From: Halodesulfovibrio aestuarii
GTDB lineage: Bacteria; Desulfobacterota; Desulfovibrionia; Desulfovibrionales; Desulfovibrionaceae
Direction: 5' to 3' (one strand)
Assembly (NCBI RefSeq): GCF_050571805.1
Contig: NZ_CP192219.1
Length of the DNA: 64,000 nucleotides
Below the pieces are notes generated by a model. That model did no database searches. It worked only from the letters and a program-made list of their open reading frames with translations, and had not been told where the DNA came from. A program made the position numbers and the translations under genes. Shown here piece by piece: positions 26,743 to 35,576 of this stretch; within the stretch, counting starts at the first letter, position 1, and the number at the start of each line of letters is the position of its first letter.

Positions 26743-29008
26743 TCTTATCATTCTCCTGCATGAAGAAATCACTATTACAAATGGTTGTATCCTGACACCC
26801 TTCATTTGCAGTTTTATCTTTCTTAAGTACAACAAGTGTTACATCATCTGCATTCGGGATATTCTTTTGCCATGCCTCAACAGCATCAAGCACGTAATCT
26901 CTTATTTCCTCAGCAGTTTTTGTAGCATGTTCACGGATAATATCACGCACACGCTCTTTACCGAACAAATCTCCGTATCCACCTTTTCTCGCTTCCCATA
27001 TTCCGTCAGTTCCCATAAAAATTATAGTTCCCTGTTGGGATAGCTCTATTTCGCTTTCCTCATATTCAAAACGCTCTATCACACCAAGCGGCAATCCTTT
27101 GCCTCGCAGTTCTATAAAATCATCCTGCTCCGGCAGATACACGATTGCGGGATCATGCCCTGCCCGAACCCAACGAACAATATTACTATGCTGCATTATT
27201 TCCAGATAAAACAGAGTCATAAATTGCCCCGTACCATGCACATCCTGCGCAAGCAGATTACTCACCTGAGAAACCCTGCGGGAAGCACTTATTCGTGAGC
27301 ATTCAGTATGCACCCTCAACAAAGCACGAGCCGTAGTCATCAATAAGGCAGAGGCTACACCATGGCCAGAGACATCACCGACAACAACAGAAAGCACAGG
27401 CTCCCCGTCACACGCAGTCATATAATAATCGTAATAGTCTCCACCAGTTTGATCACAATAGCGAATAGCACCTGAGATTTGCCATCCCGGCAATTTTGGA
27501 CTCCGGGCCGGAAGCAGGTTCTCCTGAATTCCCTGCGCCACATCAAGAGCCTGCTGTGTTTCCAGTAGATGTTCGAGCTGCGGACCTATCCGGTTAAACG
27601 TCTCCACAAGCGTATCGCGTTCGTCACCAGTTTTAAAATCAACCCGTGCACCAAAATTACCCTGAGCCAGTTCTTTGAAAGCATCGATCATTAAATTCAT
27701 CGGCTTAGAGATAGTTTGGCTGGCGTAAATAGCAAAAAAGAACGTCAGGAAGATAATGACAACAACAGCTATCTCAACAATGCGCTGTTGAGCAGAGCTT
27801 GCCCAGTAGAGATAGGCCAGTATTTTGTTGGTCAGCTGCATTACATCATCTTCCGGCACCACAGCTATAAAATAACTGTTATCTTTAAATGGCGCCCATG
27901 CCACAAGACAAGACACCCCTTCCCACGGCATTAACAACGTACCGGATGTACCGGATGCAACGGCGTTCATAAATTTTGCTTTCAGTTCATCATTTTCAAA
28001 CGTAACCCAGCGCTCTTTCGCTCCCCCCATTACCCATGAATACTCTTCATTGTTCTCGCCCCTCTTATAGGTATGGGCAATTATGCGCAGCCCTGCACTC
28101 CCTGTCCTCGTATCATCCGCTTCTTCAGCAAGAATCAAACGAGCATTGTTCGACCATGCCGCCGTGATATTCCCGCCGGATAATCCTTGCTCCATTAGAA
28201 TATCCAATCCCACAACGCCAACTATCTCATTTTCCGCACCGTATAGCGGTGCCGAGACTGTGAATAACAACTTGCCTGTCGAAATATCCGTCACCGGGGC
28301 ACGCCAAACTATTTCTTTCTTTTCAACAGCAAGGCGATACCATATTCGTTTGCGCGGATCATACCCTTCTGGAAATCCTGCATGAGCAGGATAATAAGCT
28401 AACAACCCGGACTTGGTACCAATATAGACTTTGTAGAGAAATGATCCGCATGATTTTTTCAGTTCTTTGAATAAGGGGAGTAAGCGAATCAGTTTTTCTG
28501 CTTCACGCTTTGCAGCAGCTTGTTCGGCCTGCTTCTGCGGCAAGTAAAAAGCCATATTCCCAAGGGAAATATACTTGCTTATGTCACTGCCATATTTGAC
28601 CATATGTTCACGAGTCGGCGCGTGTTGTGGATCGACAACAAGATCTGCAGGATACGGGAGAGTCGGATTAATTTGGTCGGAGAACAGCAGCTTTGAATTT
28701 ACAGACGGAGGCATCTCCATAAGATTTTGAGATGTAAGAGAAACTACATCAATAATGACGCGTCGCATCCGTTCACTGCTCTCAAGATTTTCTGCAAAGT
28801 TGACTGCAATATTTTCCATAGAGAGACTTGCCTGTTTCACAAGATCATTACGGGTACTCTCAAATAAGTATTCTTTTATGTCTGTTTCCAGCTGCTCCAC
28901 TGTAATCAGCGTACCGCAAATAGGGAGCACGCTGAATAACACCAACGTGAGAAACAGTTTCCACCGTAAGGACAATCTGTGAATAAGTGTCAACTTTTTA
29001 AGTGCCAT
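26735..29008 (-). CDS. RsbU-like PP2C phosphatase with periplasmic Cache sensor
   Basis: 757 residues: membrane segment ~16-35, large periplasmic dCache-like domain (~40-390; DPRKRIWYRLAVEKKEIVW and VTDISTGKLLFTVSAPLYG are typical), membrane segment ~395-420, HAMP (~420-475), and a SpoIIE-type PP2C phosphatase (~510-745) with GGDYYDY, GDVSGHGVASALLM and GTDGIWEAR metal-binding motifs. It probably dephosphorylates the STAS protein when the periplasmic domain binds its ligand, turning the switch on. With the two genes downstream it makes a complete signal-to-partner-switch module. The ribosome-binding site is distant and weak. Confidence 0.92.
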   Translation of the reverse strand: MALKKLTLIHRLSLRWKLFLTLVLFSVLPICGTLITVEQLETDIKEYLFESTRNDLVKQASLSMENIAVNFAENLESSERMRRVIIDVVSLTSQNLMEMPPSVNSKLLFSDQINPTLPYPADLVVDPQHAPTREHMVKYGSDISKYISLGNMAFYLPQKQAEQAAAKREAEKLIRLLPLFKELKKSCGSFLYKVYIGTKSGLLAYYPAHAGFPEGYDPRKRIWYRLAVEKKEIVWRAPVTDISTGKLLFTVSAPLYGAENEIVGVVGLDILMEQGLSGGNITAAWSNNARLILAEEADDTRTGSAGLRIIAHTYKRGENNEEYSWVMGGAKERWVTFENDELKAKFMNAVASGTSGTLLMPWEGVSCLVAWAPFKDNSYFIAVVPEDDVMQLTNKILAYLYWASSAQQRIVEIAVVVIIFLTFFFAIYASQTISKPMNLMIDAFKELAQGNFGARVDFKTGDERDTLVETFNRIGPQLEHLLETQQALDVAQGIQENLLPARSPKLPGWQISGAIRYCDQTGGDYYDYYMTACDGEPVLSVVVGDVSGHGVASALLMTTARALLRVHTECSRISASRRVSQVSNLLAQDVHGTGQFMTLFYLEIMQHSNIVRWVRAGHDPAIVYLPEQDDFIELRGKGLPLGVIERFEYEESEIELSQQGTIIFMGTDGIWEARKGGYGDLFGKERVRDIIREHATKTAEEIRDYVLDAVEAWQKNIPNADDVTLVVLKKDKTANEGCQDTTICNSDFFMQENDKNE

Positions 29009-29091
29009 TACACATAGTACCGTACCTCTCTTCTTAATATTGTTATATATCCCTGTAAGATGTGCCTTTCATTTATAAAAGGATACCAAGC

Positions 29092-31620
29092 ATGGCAAAA
29101 CAACTTCCACCGGTTACGAAGCGTTCCATGTACTTTTGGGTACTACATAAAAACAGGCCGTTACAACTAACAATGATTACAATCATTGTTATAACGGTCG
29201 CCATGCGACTTGTTCCTATTGAAATGCAAAAACGCATTGTTTCTGATGCAATTCAACTCAAAAAAATTGATGCCCTTATCTACTACTGCATGATTTATAT
29301 TTCGGCAGTATTCCTTGCCGGTATTCTCAAGTACACGATCAATATTCTTCAAGCAAAAGTAGGAGAAAGCACTCTCTACAGAATCAGAAAACATCTCTAT
29401 GACCATATCCTCACCCTCCCCATGCCTTTCTTCCGCAGGACTTCCCCCGGCCTTGTCGTTTCCACTCTCATGGCAGAGTTGCTGCCCATGGCTACGTTTG
29501 CTGGTATGGCCATTTCAGCCCCATTAGTAAACATACTCACATTCTTCGCTTTTGCAGGATACATGGTCTACCTAGACCCACTTCTTGCGGCACTTTCCGT
29601 TGCCATTTACCCCGTAGAAATGCTGATTATTCCAATCCTGCAACGCAAATATAATAAGCTGAATCGCCAGAAAACAAACGAATGGCGACGCACAAGCAGT
29701 ATTATCAGTGAGTCTATGACCGGCATCCATGAAATACAAGGTAACTGTGCATATTCATTGGAAGAAACAAAATTTCAAAAATCTGCAAACTGGCTTTATG
29801 ACCTAACGTATCGTCTTCAAATCGTAAAATTCGGCATCAAGTTTACGAACAATATTTTCCAATCTCTTGGGCCATTTATTCTATTTCTTGTCGGCGGCTA
29901 TCTGGCAATTCAAGGAAAATTTCAGTTGGGTGCACTGGTGGCATTCCTTTCTGCATACGAAAAACTTTACGATCCATGGAAAGAGCTTATGGAGTTTTAT
30001 CAGCTCTATCAGGACTGCGTTGTGCGGTACAAACAAGTTATGGATTACTTTGATCTGCTGGCAGAATTTCCTTCAATGCCAGTGGGCAGAGATGTCTACA
30101 AACTGAACGGCCACATCGAACTGAAAGATTTATCTTTCACAATCGGCACGAACATTCGACTACTGGATAATATTAATCTGGAGATTAAAGCTGGAGAGCA
30201 CCTTGCCCTTGTCGGGTTCTCAGGAAGCGGTAAATCCACACTCGCAAGTGCAGTTGGGCAAATGCTTAAATATACCGGAGGCAGTGTGCAGCTGGATGGA
30301 CATGAGGTTGCCCAGATGTCCAAACAGGATATAGCGGAAAACGTTGGAATTGTTGCCCAGCATCCATTTATCTTTGACGGCACCATACTGGACAACCTTG
30401 TGTACAGCAGTGAAGCGCTCATGCGGCAACGAGGTGAAACAGAGCCAGAACTGCCAGATTTGGACCGGATCATTGAAGTAGCGCAACAGGTGGGTCTCTT
30501 TGTTGATGTGCTCGGTTTCGGCCTGCGCACAACTCTTAAAAAAGATTCTTCACCGGAACTAATAGAAAGTCTCATCCGCGCCCGGGAGCAGTTCCAGCAA
30601 TTGCACGGTGCACAGCTTCATAATGATATTGAATTTTTTGATTCCAGAAAATATCTGCAATACGCGTCCATCGCAGAAAATATTGTATTTGGTGCCCCGC
30701 GGGATGAAAGCATCTCCCTCTCAAACCTTCACGAACAACCAATTTTTGTTAATTTCCTTAAAGAATCAAATATATTTCAACAACTTGAACTACTAGGCAG
30801 CAATATTGCCATACGCACCATTGAGCTTATTCATAACTCTCCGGATGAACAGGAACTACTGCAACGCAGCCCAGTCCCTGCGGAAGATATGCCTAAGTTC
30901 AGCCGCATAGTCGAACAACTGCGCAGAGCTGAAACGCCCGAAAAGGGACTGGAAAATCTAGATCAAGAGGCCCGTGGAGCTCTCCTCTACCTTAGCCTCA
31001 ACTTTACGCCTAGCCAGCATACTATCTCCTCCATACCGGAAGATATTTTCACCTCAATAAGCGGGATTCGCACGTCATTCAAAAAATACATGGATGAACA
31101 TATGCCGAACACGTTCAACACATACAACCGTAAAAGTTATGTGCACACACTGACTATTATGGACAACATTGCGTACGGTCACATCAAACTTGATAACGCA
31201 GGAGCAGAAGAACGTGTCCAGCAACACATGAACCAGTTGCTTATTATTGAAGGCGTATTGGAAACAGTCCTGCAGATAGGTTTGGAACACAATGTTGGTA
31301 ACATGGGCGAAGATCTTTCAGGCGGTCAACGTCAAAAAGTTGCCCTTGCACGAGCTTTCCTCAAACAACCACCTATTTATATTTTCGATGAAGCCACTTC
31401 CGCCTTGGATAATGCGTCACAGACCCGCATACAAAATATTATGGAAAGGATGCTCAAAGGCAAAGCAACTATTCTCTCTGTTGTACACCGTCTGGACACC
31501 TTACCGGGGTACGATAAAGTGGCAGTGCTGCGTAGCGGAAAGCTTGTGGAAAAAGGAACCTATGTTGAACTTATGGAAAAAAAAGGCGCTCTTTACGAAC
31601 TCGTGCATGGTGCTAACTAA
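29092..31620 (+). CDS. ABC exporter (fused permease-ATPase) with a ~260-residue insertion in the ATPase domain
   Basis: 842 residues from ATG 29092, chosen for the AAAGGA site 9 bases upstream; GTG 29062 would add 10 residues. The N-terminal ~330 residues are a six-segment exporter membrane domain. Walker A is GFSGSGKST (375-383), Q-loop GIVAQHP (Gln ~423), signature LSGGQRQ (742-748), Walker B IYIFDEATSALD (Asp ~766), and the switch His follows in VVHRLD. Walker A and signature are ~367 residues apart, against ~100-110 in ordinary exporters. The extra ~260 residues fall right after the Q-loop and repeat the post-Q-loop motif three times: TILDNLVY, SIAENIVFG, TIMDNIAYG. The frame is clean, so this is not a frameshift artefact. 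It is followed by a cyclic-nucleotide-binding-fold gene. The substrate is unknown. Confidence 0.88.
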   Translation: MAKQLPPVTKRSMYFWVLHKNRPLQLTMITIIVITVAMRLVPIEMQKRIVSDAIQLKKIDALIYYCMIYISAVFLAGILKYTINILQAKVGESTLYRIRKHLYDHILTLPMPFFRRTSPGLVVSTLMAELLPMATFAGMAISAPLVNILTFFAFAGYMVYLDPLLAALSVAIYPVEMLIIPILQRKYNKLNRQKTNEWRRTSSIISESMTGIHEIQGNCAYSLEETKFQKSANWLYDLTYRLQIVKFGIKFTNNIFQSLGPFILFLVGGYLAIQGKFQLGALVAFLSAYEKLYDPWKELMEFYQLYQDCVVRYKQVMDYFDLLAEFPSMPVGRDVYKLNGHIELKDLSFTIGTNIRLLDNINLEIKAGEHLALVGFSGSGKSTLASAVGQMLKYTGGSVQLDGHEVAQMSKQDIAENVGIVAQHPFIFDGTILDNLVYSSEALMRQRGETEPELPDLDRIIEVAQQVGLFVDVLGFGLRTTLKKDSSPELIESLIRAREQFQQLHGAQLHNDIEFFDSRKYLQYASIAENIVFGAPRDESISLSNLHEQPIFVNFLKESNIFQQLELLGSNIAIRTIELIHNSPDEQELLQRSPVPAEDMPKFSRIVEQLRRAETPEKGLENLDQEARGALLYLSLNFTPSQHTISSIPEDIFTSISGIRTSFKKYMDEHMPNTFNTYNRKSYVHTLTIMDNIAYGHIKLDNAGAEERVQQHMNQLLIIEGVLETVLQIGLEHNVGNMGEDLSGGQRQKVALARAFLKQPPIYIFDEATSALDNASQTRIQNIMERMLKGKATILSVVHRLDTLPGYDKVAVLRSGKLVEKGTYVELMEKKGALYELVHGAN

Positions 31621-31643
31621 CTATAAAGAACTCGGGAGAAGAT

Positions 31644-32156
31644 ATGGAAACCAGTCAAAAGCCCCCATCCTGTGAATATGATCAAAATCTCGACTTGCTG
31701 CTTAAAGCTGAAATTTTTTCCAAAGTGCCGCTCGAACGTCTTCGTTCCTATGCTCTGCTCGTCAAACGAATGCATTATCAGGTTGGAGAACATGTTTTTC
31801 ATCAAGGCGACATCGACAACAAAGCCTATCTGCTTATTGAAGGTTCACTTTCAGTAAAACATAGCTATGTGGACAAATCGAGCACACATGGAACTATTAC
31901 TCAAGGACGTATTTTCGGTACGCTGGCGCTTCTCGCCGATACCGAGCGTCTTTTTTCTGTTCAGGCAATCACAGCTGCAATGTGTCTTATTCTTCCACGT
32001 CCAAAGGGCTTAAGTGAACTTGATAAAGACCCTGAGAGTGCAAAAACATTTTTAAAAATTATTACAGACCGAATAACTCACTGGGAAAAAAACTGCTTAG
32101 TTGAAGCAGCTTCGATTGAAAGTTGTCCTTGTAAATATGGAGTAAGCTTAATCTAA
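31644..32156 (+). CDS. Cyclic-nucleotide-binding-fold protein (Crp-type sensor domain only)
   Basis: 170 residues forming one double-stranded beta-helix (cupin-like) domain: YQVGEHVFHQGDIDNKAYLLIEGSLSV and GRIFGTLALLADTERLFSVQAITAA match the cyclic-nucleotide-monophosphate-binding family. There is no helix-turn-helix and no kinase domain. The phosphate-binding GE-x-RxA cassette is not conserved, so it may bind another ligand or none. It lies 23 bases after the ABC exporter with a GGAG site, and probably modulates that transporter (inference). The C-terminus carries CPCKYG. Confidence 0.8.
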   Translation: METSQKPPSCEYDQNLDLLLKAEIFSKVPLERLRSYALLVKRMHYQVGEHVFHQGDIDNKAYLLIEGSLSVKHSYVDKSSTHGTITQGRIFGTLALLADTERLFSVQAITAAMCLILPRPKGLSELDKDPESAKTFLKIITDRITHWEKNCLVEAASIESCPCKYGVSLI

Positions 32157-32360
32157 AGTTATGTGACACCCTTCTTTAACACGTACAGGCAACACAAAAA
32201 TGCTCTTTTACTTTTTTTTCAAATATATTTTAACCGGCTATAATCAATCATTATTAAATATTTGTCGCCATATTTTTCGTAAGTAGCACTACAATTTTAA
32301 CTTGCTAGCGCTATTGATTGAGTGTACAACTTGCATACGTTACTTAATGTAACTCAAAAT
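32157..32360. other. Gene-free stretch upstream of the candidate ncRNA
   Basis: AT-rich, no ORF with a ribosome-binding site. It probably holds the ncRNA promoter; the best pieces I see (TTGATT ~32314, TTGCAT ~32331) lack convincing -10 partners. ACGTTACTTAATGTAACT (~32337-32354) contains the inverted repeat GTTAC/GTAAC and could be an operator. Confidence 0.4.
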
Positions 32361-32608
32361 TTCTCTCTGCAGCACCTTCGGGTGCGCTCATTGCCACTCC
32401 AGTCTGTCATCAGCTAGCCCGCATTTGGCAGACTGCTTACCGAGAGAACAGCGGTCTTCTCCTCTGTCTTTCATATATGCCTGCAACATATATAATATCT
32501 CTCGGTCGGCGAACCGGCATGCCCACACCCTGTCGGTTCGCCAACCCTTTTCCCGTTCCCCAATGAATAAAAAAAGCCGTATGCAATGCACACGGCTTTT
32601 TTTATTCA
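32361..32608 (+). ncRNA. Candidate structured non-coding RNA ending in an intrinsic terminator
   Basis: A chain of hairpins with no credible ORF: GCACC-TTCG-GGTGC (32372-32385); a 10-bp stem CAGTCTGTCA / TGGCAGACTG (32400-32409 with 32426-32435, one G-U); an 8-bp closing stem ACCGAGAG / CTCTCGGT (32439-32446 with 32499-32506) enclosing two smaller hairpins (ACAG-GG type and ATATATG / CATATAT at 32473-32493); a 9-bp stem GGCGAACCG / CGGTTCGCC (32508-32516 with 32534-32542); then the terminator. It does not show tmRNA, RNase P, SRP or clear 6S signatures. The plus strand is preferred because of the UUCG tetraloop and gene order; the terminator works both ways. The 5' end is not defined. Confidence 0.6.
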
Positions 32609-32609
32609 T
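32563..32609. terminator. Bidirectional terminator at the end of the candidate ncRNA
   Basis: 18-bp stem (arms 32563-32580 and 32592-32609, core AGCCGT/ACGGCT) with an 11-base loop and A7/T7 flanks. It also serves the minus-strand redox operon that ends at 32634. Confidence 0.9.
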
Positions 32610-32633
32610 ATCTATCAGCTTATAACGAGTATG

Positions 32634-33245
32634 TTACCGGCAGCCAGCTACCCATTTTTTACGCAGAATTCGAAAAATATTTCCTACTCGCATCCCCAGA
32701 ACATGAGCCTTCGAAAGAGGCTTACGCGCTGTTTTTTCAGAAATTACTCCACAACGTTCTGCAATAATAATACGGGCAGCAAGTTCAGTTACATTCCCTG
32801 TAAGCATTGTACACTGCGCAAAATGCTTTGCTGCATCCTCTTTAAAATTTCTGGTAAGCGTACGACAGCACGTTGTCTTATGATTTCTCACAAAAGCATC
32901 ATGCAAATCTTTTCCACACTCACGTGCGTGCGCGTTGCTTGTTGCCAGACGCCCTTTGCCAGTGAACATGCCTACAGAAGCAAGTCCGCCTGCGAGTGCC
33001 CCGCACATACAACCAGCACTGCCCACTCCCATACAAAAAGTCGAACCAAGGTTAATGGCCTGCTCTTCAGAAAGAGAACCATCAAATGCTTCGTTCAGAG
33101 TGACCAGAACAGCCTCGGCACACAACAATGCCCGAGTCTCAAAGAGATTTTCTGCCTGAAGCTTCAGCCTTTCAACAATGGCTGCTGCCTCAGGAGTTAA
33201 TTCAGCATCAGCAAATGACGCTTCAGCGTACTTATTTAACTTCAT
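32634..33245 (-). CDS. C_GCAxxG_C_C family putative redox protein
   Basis: 203 residues. It shows the spaced cysteines of the C_GCAxxG_C_C family: C in GSTFCMGVGSAGCMCGALAGG (~residues 70-90), later CGKDLHDAF, TTCCRTL and AQCTMLTG. The family is common in strict anaerobes and is thought to be redox-active, function undefined. The helical N-terminus has no signal peptide, so it is cytoplasmic. It overlaps the rhodanese gene by 14 bases and ends the MauE-rhodanese-C_GCAxxG operon. Confidence 0.85.
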   Translation of the reverse strand: MKLNKYAEASFADAELTPEAAAIVERLKLQAENLFETRALLCAEAVLVTLNEAFDGSLSEEQAINLGSTFCMGVGSAGCMCGALAGGLASVGMFTGKGRLATSNAHARECGKDLHDAFVRNHKTTCCRTLTRNFKEDAAKHFAQCTMLTGNVTELAARIIIAERCGVISEKTARKPLSKAHVLGMRVGNIFRILRKKWVAGCR

Positions 33246-33753
33246 CTACAGGGTATCCGGCTTCTTTCCATGCTTTAATACCACCAGGATGACGGTAAAC
33301 ATTAGTATAACCAAGTTTACGAGCCCACATGGCACCATTATGAGAACGGGTACATTTTACAAAACCGCAGTAGAAAACAAGCATGCGATCTTTATCTGCA
33401 CCAAGCAATGCAACGAAGTCAGCCTGAGTTTTGCCACCGGTTTCTTTACCATCCCATTCGTTCATCTCTGGAACTGGGAATAAAAATTGTTTTGCACCGG
33501 GAATGTGATTCTTTTTGTAAGAAGCTTCATATGGCATGGTATCAATAACAAGTATGTTATCTTTGCCAAGCGCATCCTTCAATTCCTGCGAAGAAATGAC
33601 GTTGTAATCACCACGCTGCACTTCTTTGGCAAGCTTAATAGCCTTAGCTTCAAGCTCAACTTCAGAGTCTCCAATTCCCATAAAACCACTCAACATCATA
33701 ACCCCAACCAACAGTACACAGCATACGAAAATCTTACGCACAGCACACTCCAA
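33232..33753 (-). CDS. Exported rhodanese-domain protein
   Basis: 173 residues: signal or anchor segment (residues 6-25, VCCVLLVGVMMLSGF), then a rhodanese domain (~50-170). The active-site loop is VFYCGFVKCTRSHNGA with the catalytic cysteine in YCGFVKC, and the C-terminal PGGIKAWKEAGYPV is typical. It should handle persulfide or sulfane sulfur in the periplasm (family knowledge plus signal peptide). It sits between a MauE-like membrane protein and a C_GCAxxG protein in one operon. Confidence 0.88.
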   Translation of the reverse strand: MECAVRKIFVCCVLLVGVMMLSGFMGIGDSEVELEAKAIKLAKEVQRGDYNVISSQELKDALGKDNILVIDTMPYEASYKKNHIPGAKQFLFPVPEMNEWDGKETGGKTQADFVALLGADKDRMLVFYCGFVKCTRSHNGAMWARKLGYTNVYRHPGGIKAWKEAGYPVDEVK

Positions 33754-33780
33754 TTCAGCATACAGTTTTATTTACAACAG

Positions 33781-34269
33781 CTACAAAATCTTAACGCCCT
33801 GTTTCTTTCGCATAGAAGAAACAAATAAAAAACAGCAAGCCGACAACAAGCCGACATCCCGTATGAATGCGTCCCGTAACGCACTGCCATCATCATATCC
33901 GGAAGGCACTTCACCCGCAGCAAAACAGCCGCAGTCTGCAATAACAAGCCCTTTATACATGGCGTAGCCAAGTACTGCCATAAACATCAGGTTCATAGCA
34001 GTGATCACAGTCAAACTTCCTCGCACGTTCCAAACAAGCCCGACACCGGCAAGGATCTCGAGCACGGGAAGTCCAACAGCAACAAAGGGAAGCAGCCCCA
34101 AAGGAAGCACGCCAAACTCTTCAATGATAATTGCAAATCCGTGTAAATCCCAAAGTTTTCCGGCTCCCGCGTATATAAAAACGGAACCAAGAAAAATGCG
34201 CACAACCAGTACAGCTGTCGCACGTTGAAAAATACAAGAAGGAAAATTGTCGGGTACAATCATAATCAC
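33781..34269 (-). CDS. MauE/DoxX-family redox membrane protein
   Basis: 162 residues with four hydrophobic segments (about 16-38, 50-75, 82-105, 130-150). The N-terminal RIFLGSVFIYAGAGKLWD is the DoxX/MauE signature. The DCGCFA motif between segments 3 and 4 is the cysteine pair of MauE-like proteins that relay thiol redox across the membrane. First gene of a three-gene operon with a periplasmic rhodanese and a cytoplasmic cysteine-rich protein, suggesting a trans-membrane sulfur or disulfide relay (inference). Confidence 0.85.
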   Translation of the reverse strand: MIMIVPDNFPSCIFQRATAVLVVRIFLGSVFIYAGAGKLWDLHGFAIIIEEFGVLPLGLLPFVAVGLPVLEILAGVGLVWNVRGSLTVITAMNLMFMAVLGYAMYKGLVIADCGCFAAGEVPSGYDDGSALRDAFIRDVGLLSACCFLFVSSMRKKQGVKIL

Positions 34270-34422
34270 ATTTTTATCACCCTGATGTTTTTAATCAAAT
34301 CGATAATACCCATCACAATCACCTTATTGCATCAGTTTTATCTATAGCAATAGACATATCTTATAGATATCGCGCTAGCTATTTTTTTTGCAATTTCCAC
34401 TACTCAGCAGTATACATTACAA

Positions 34423-35535
34423 ATGGCAGAAAAGAGACTACGAGAAGGTTATACAACAGGTTCGTCTGCATCAGCAGCAGCAGGTGCAGCACTCCGTTTA
34501 TTGCTTACGCAAGAAATTGTCACCACGCTGGAGATTGCACTTCCACCGTTTTTACAGGAAAACGGGGCTACTGGTACACCAAATGAACGACTAGAAATCC
34601 CTGTTCATAGTGTCCGTCTTGAAAAAAACGGGGCTGTCGGAAGTGTTATCAAAGATGGCGGTGACGATCCAGATGCGACCAATGGCCTACACATAGAAGC
34701 ACATGTATCGTTGCTCCCTGACAGTACAGGTATCATCCTTGAAGGCGGGAAAGGCGTCGGGCAAGTAACCCTCCCTGGATTACCCGTACCGGCAGGAAAT
34801 CCTGCAATTAATCCGGAACCACAGGAACAAATAAAAGCAGCAGTACAAGAAGCATGTGCTGAAGCTGGATACACAGGCGGCGTTTATGTCCGTATAGAAG
34901 TACCTCAAGGTGAAGAGCGGGCAAAAAACACGATGAACGCCCGACTCGGAATTCTCGGCGGCATCTCTATTCTTGGAACCCGTGGAACTGTGAAACCCTA
35001 TAGCCATAGTTCATGGAAGGCGACCATCCTGCAAGGTATGGATGTCTCTCTTGCGGCAGGAGTGGAATGCATTGGATTTTCCACAGGTAGACGCAGTGAA
35101 CGTTTGCTTATGGAGGCTCTACCCGATTGGAAAGAACTTGCCTTTGTGCAAGCGGCAGATTTTGTACAATTCTCTCTGGAATCGGCTGCGGATAAGGGAT
35201 TCAAATGCGCTGCTTGGTCATGCTTTTTCGGAAAACTGGTGAAGCTGGCACAAGGACACGCCTACACCCACGCAAAGACCTCACCTATCGATTTTGTTTT
35301 GCTCGCCCAATGGTGCCGTGAAGCGGGAATTGCCGAGACGTTACTCCCTGAAATTGAAGGAGCCAACACAGCAAGGCAAGTTCTTGACATCATTAATGGT
35401 GATCCAAACAGGGACGTTGCGCTGCGCTACATAGCAACCATAGCTCGCGATTCCGCACGGGCATGGGCTAAAGAACATGTTGAAATTTCTGTCTATTTAT
35501 TTGATTTTGATGGCACCCTGCTCACTGTTGTGTAA
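34423..35535 (+). CDS. cbiD: Cobalt-precorrin-5B C1-methyltransferase CbiD
   Basis: 370 residues. The N-terminal REGYTTGSSASAAAGAAL and the later TRGTVKPYSHSSW and ECIGFSTGRRSE are hallmark CbiD segments. It uses SAM to methylate C1 of cobalt-precorrin-5B in the anaerobic cobalamin pathway (family knowledge). No ribosome-binding site is obvious before ATG 34423, and no cobalamin riboswitch lies in the 153 bases upstream. It is followed by cbiET and cbiF, which act before and after it in corrin-ring methylation. Confidence 0.94.
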   Translation: MAEKRLREGYTTGSSASAAAGAALRLLLTQEIVTTLEIALPPFLQENGATGTPNERLEIPVHSVRLEKNGAVGSVIKDGGDDPDATNGLHIEAHVSLLPDSTGIILEGGKGVGQVTLPGLPVPAGNPAINPEPQEQIKAAVQEACAEAGYTGGVYVRIEVPQGEERAKNTMNARLGILGGISILGTRGTVKPYSHSSWKATILQGMDVSLAAGVECIGFSTGRRSERLLMEALPDWKELAFVQAADFVQFSLESAADKGFKCAAWSCFFGKLVKLAQGHAYTHAKTSPIDFVLLAQWCREAGIAETLLPEIEGANTARQVLDIINGDPNRDVALRYIATIARDSARAWAKEHVEISVYLFDFDGTLLTVV

Positions 35536-35576
35536 TGCTGCAAAAATATTACACACGGAAACCTGCTGGAGATAGT

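Noticed and set aside
32388..32609. 73-codon minus-strand ORF overlapping the structured RNA
   Set aside because: It starts inside the terminator, has no ribosome-binding site and its DNA is explained by RNA stems.
34270..34422. Possible cobalamin riboswitch before cbiD
   Set aside because: Only 153 bases, no B12-box-like GCCACTG core and no matching stems.
35495..35535. HAD-like motif FDFDGTLL at the end of CbiD
   Set aside because: It is the natural C-terminus of the CbiD frame; no HAD domain follows, so the match is a coincidence.
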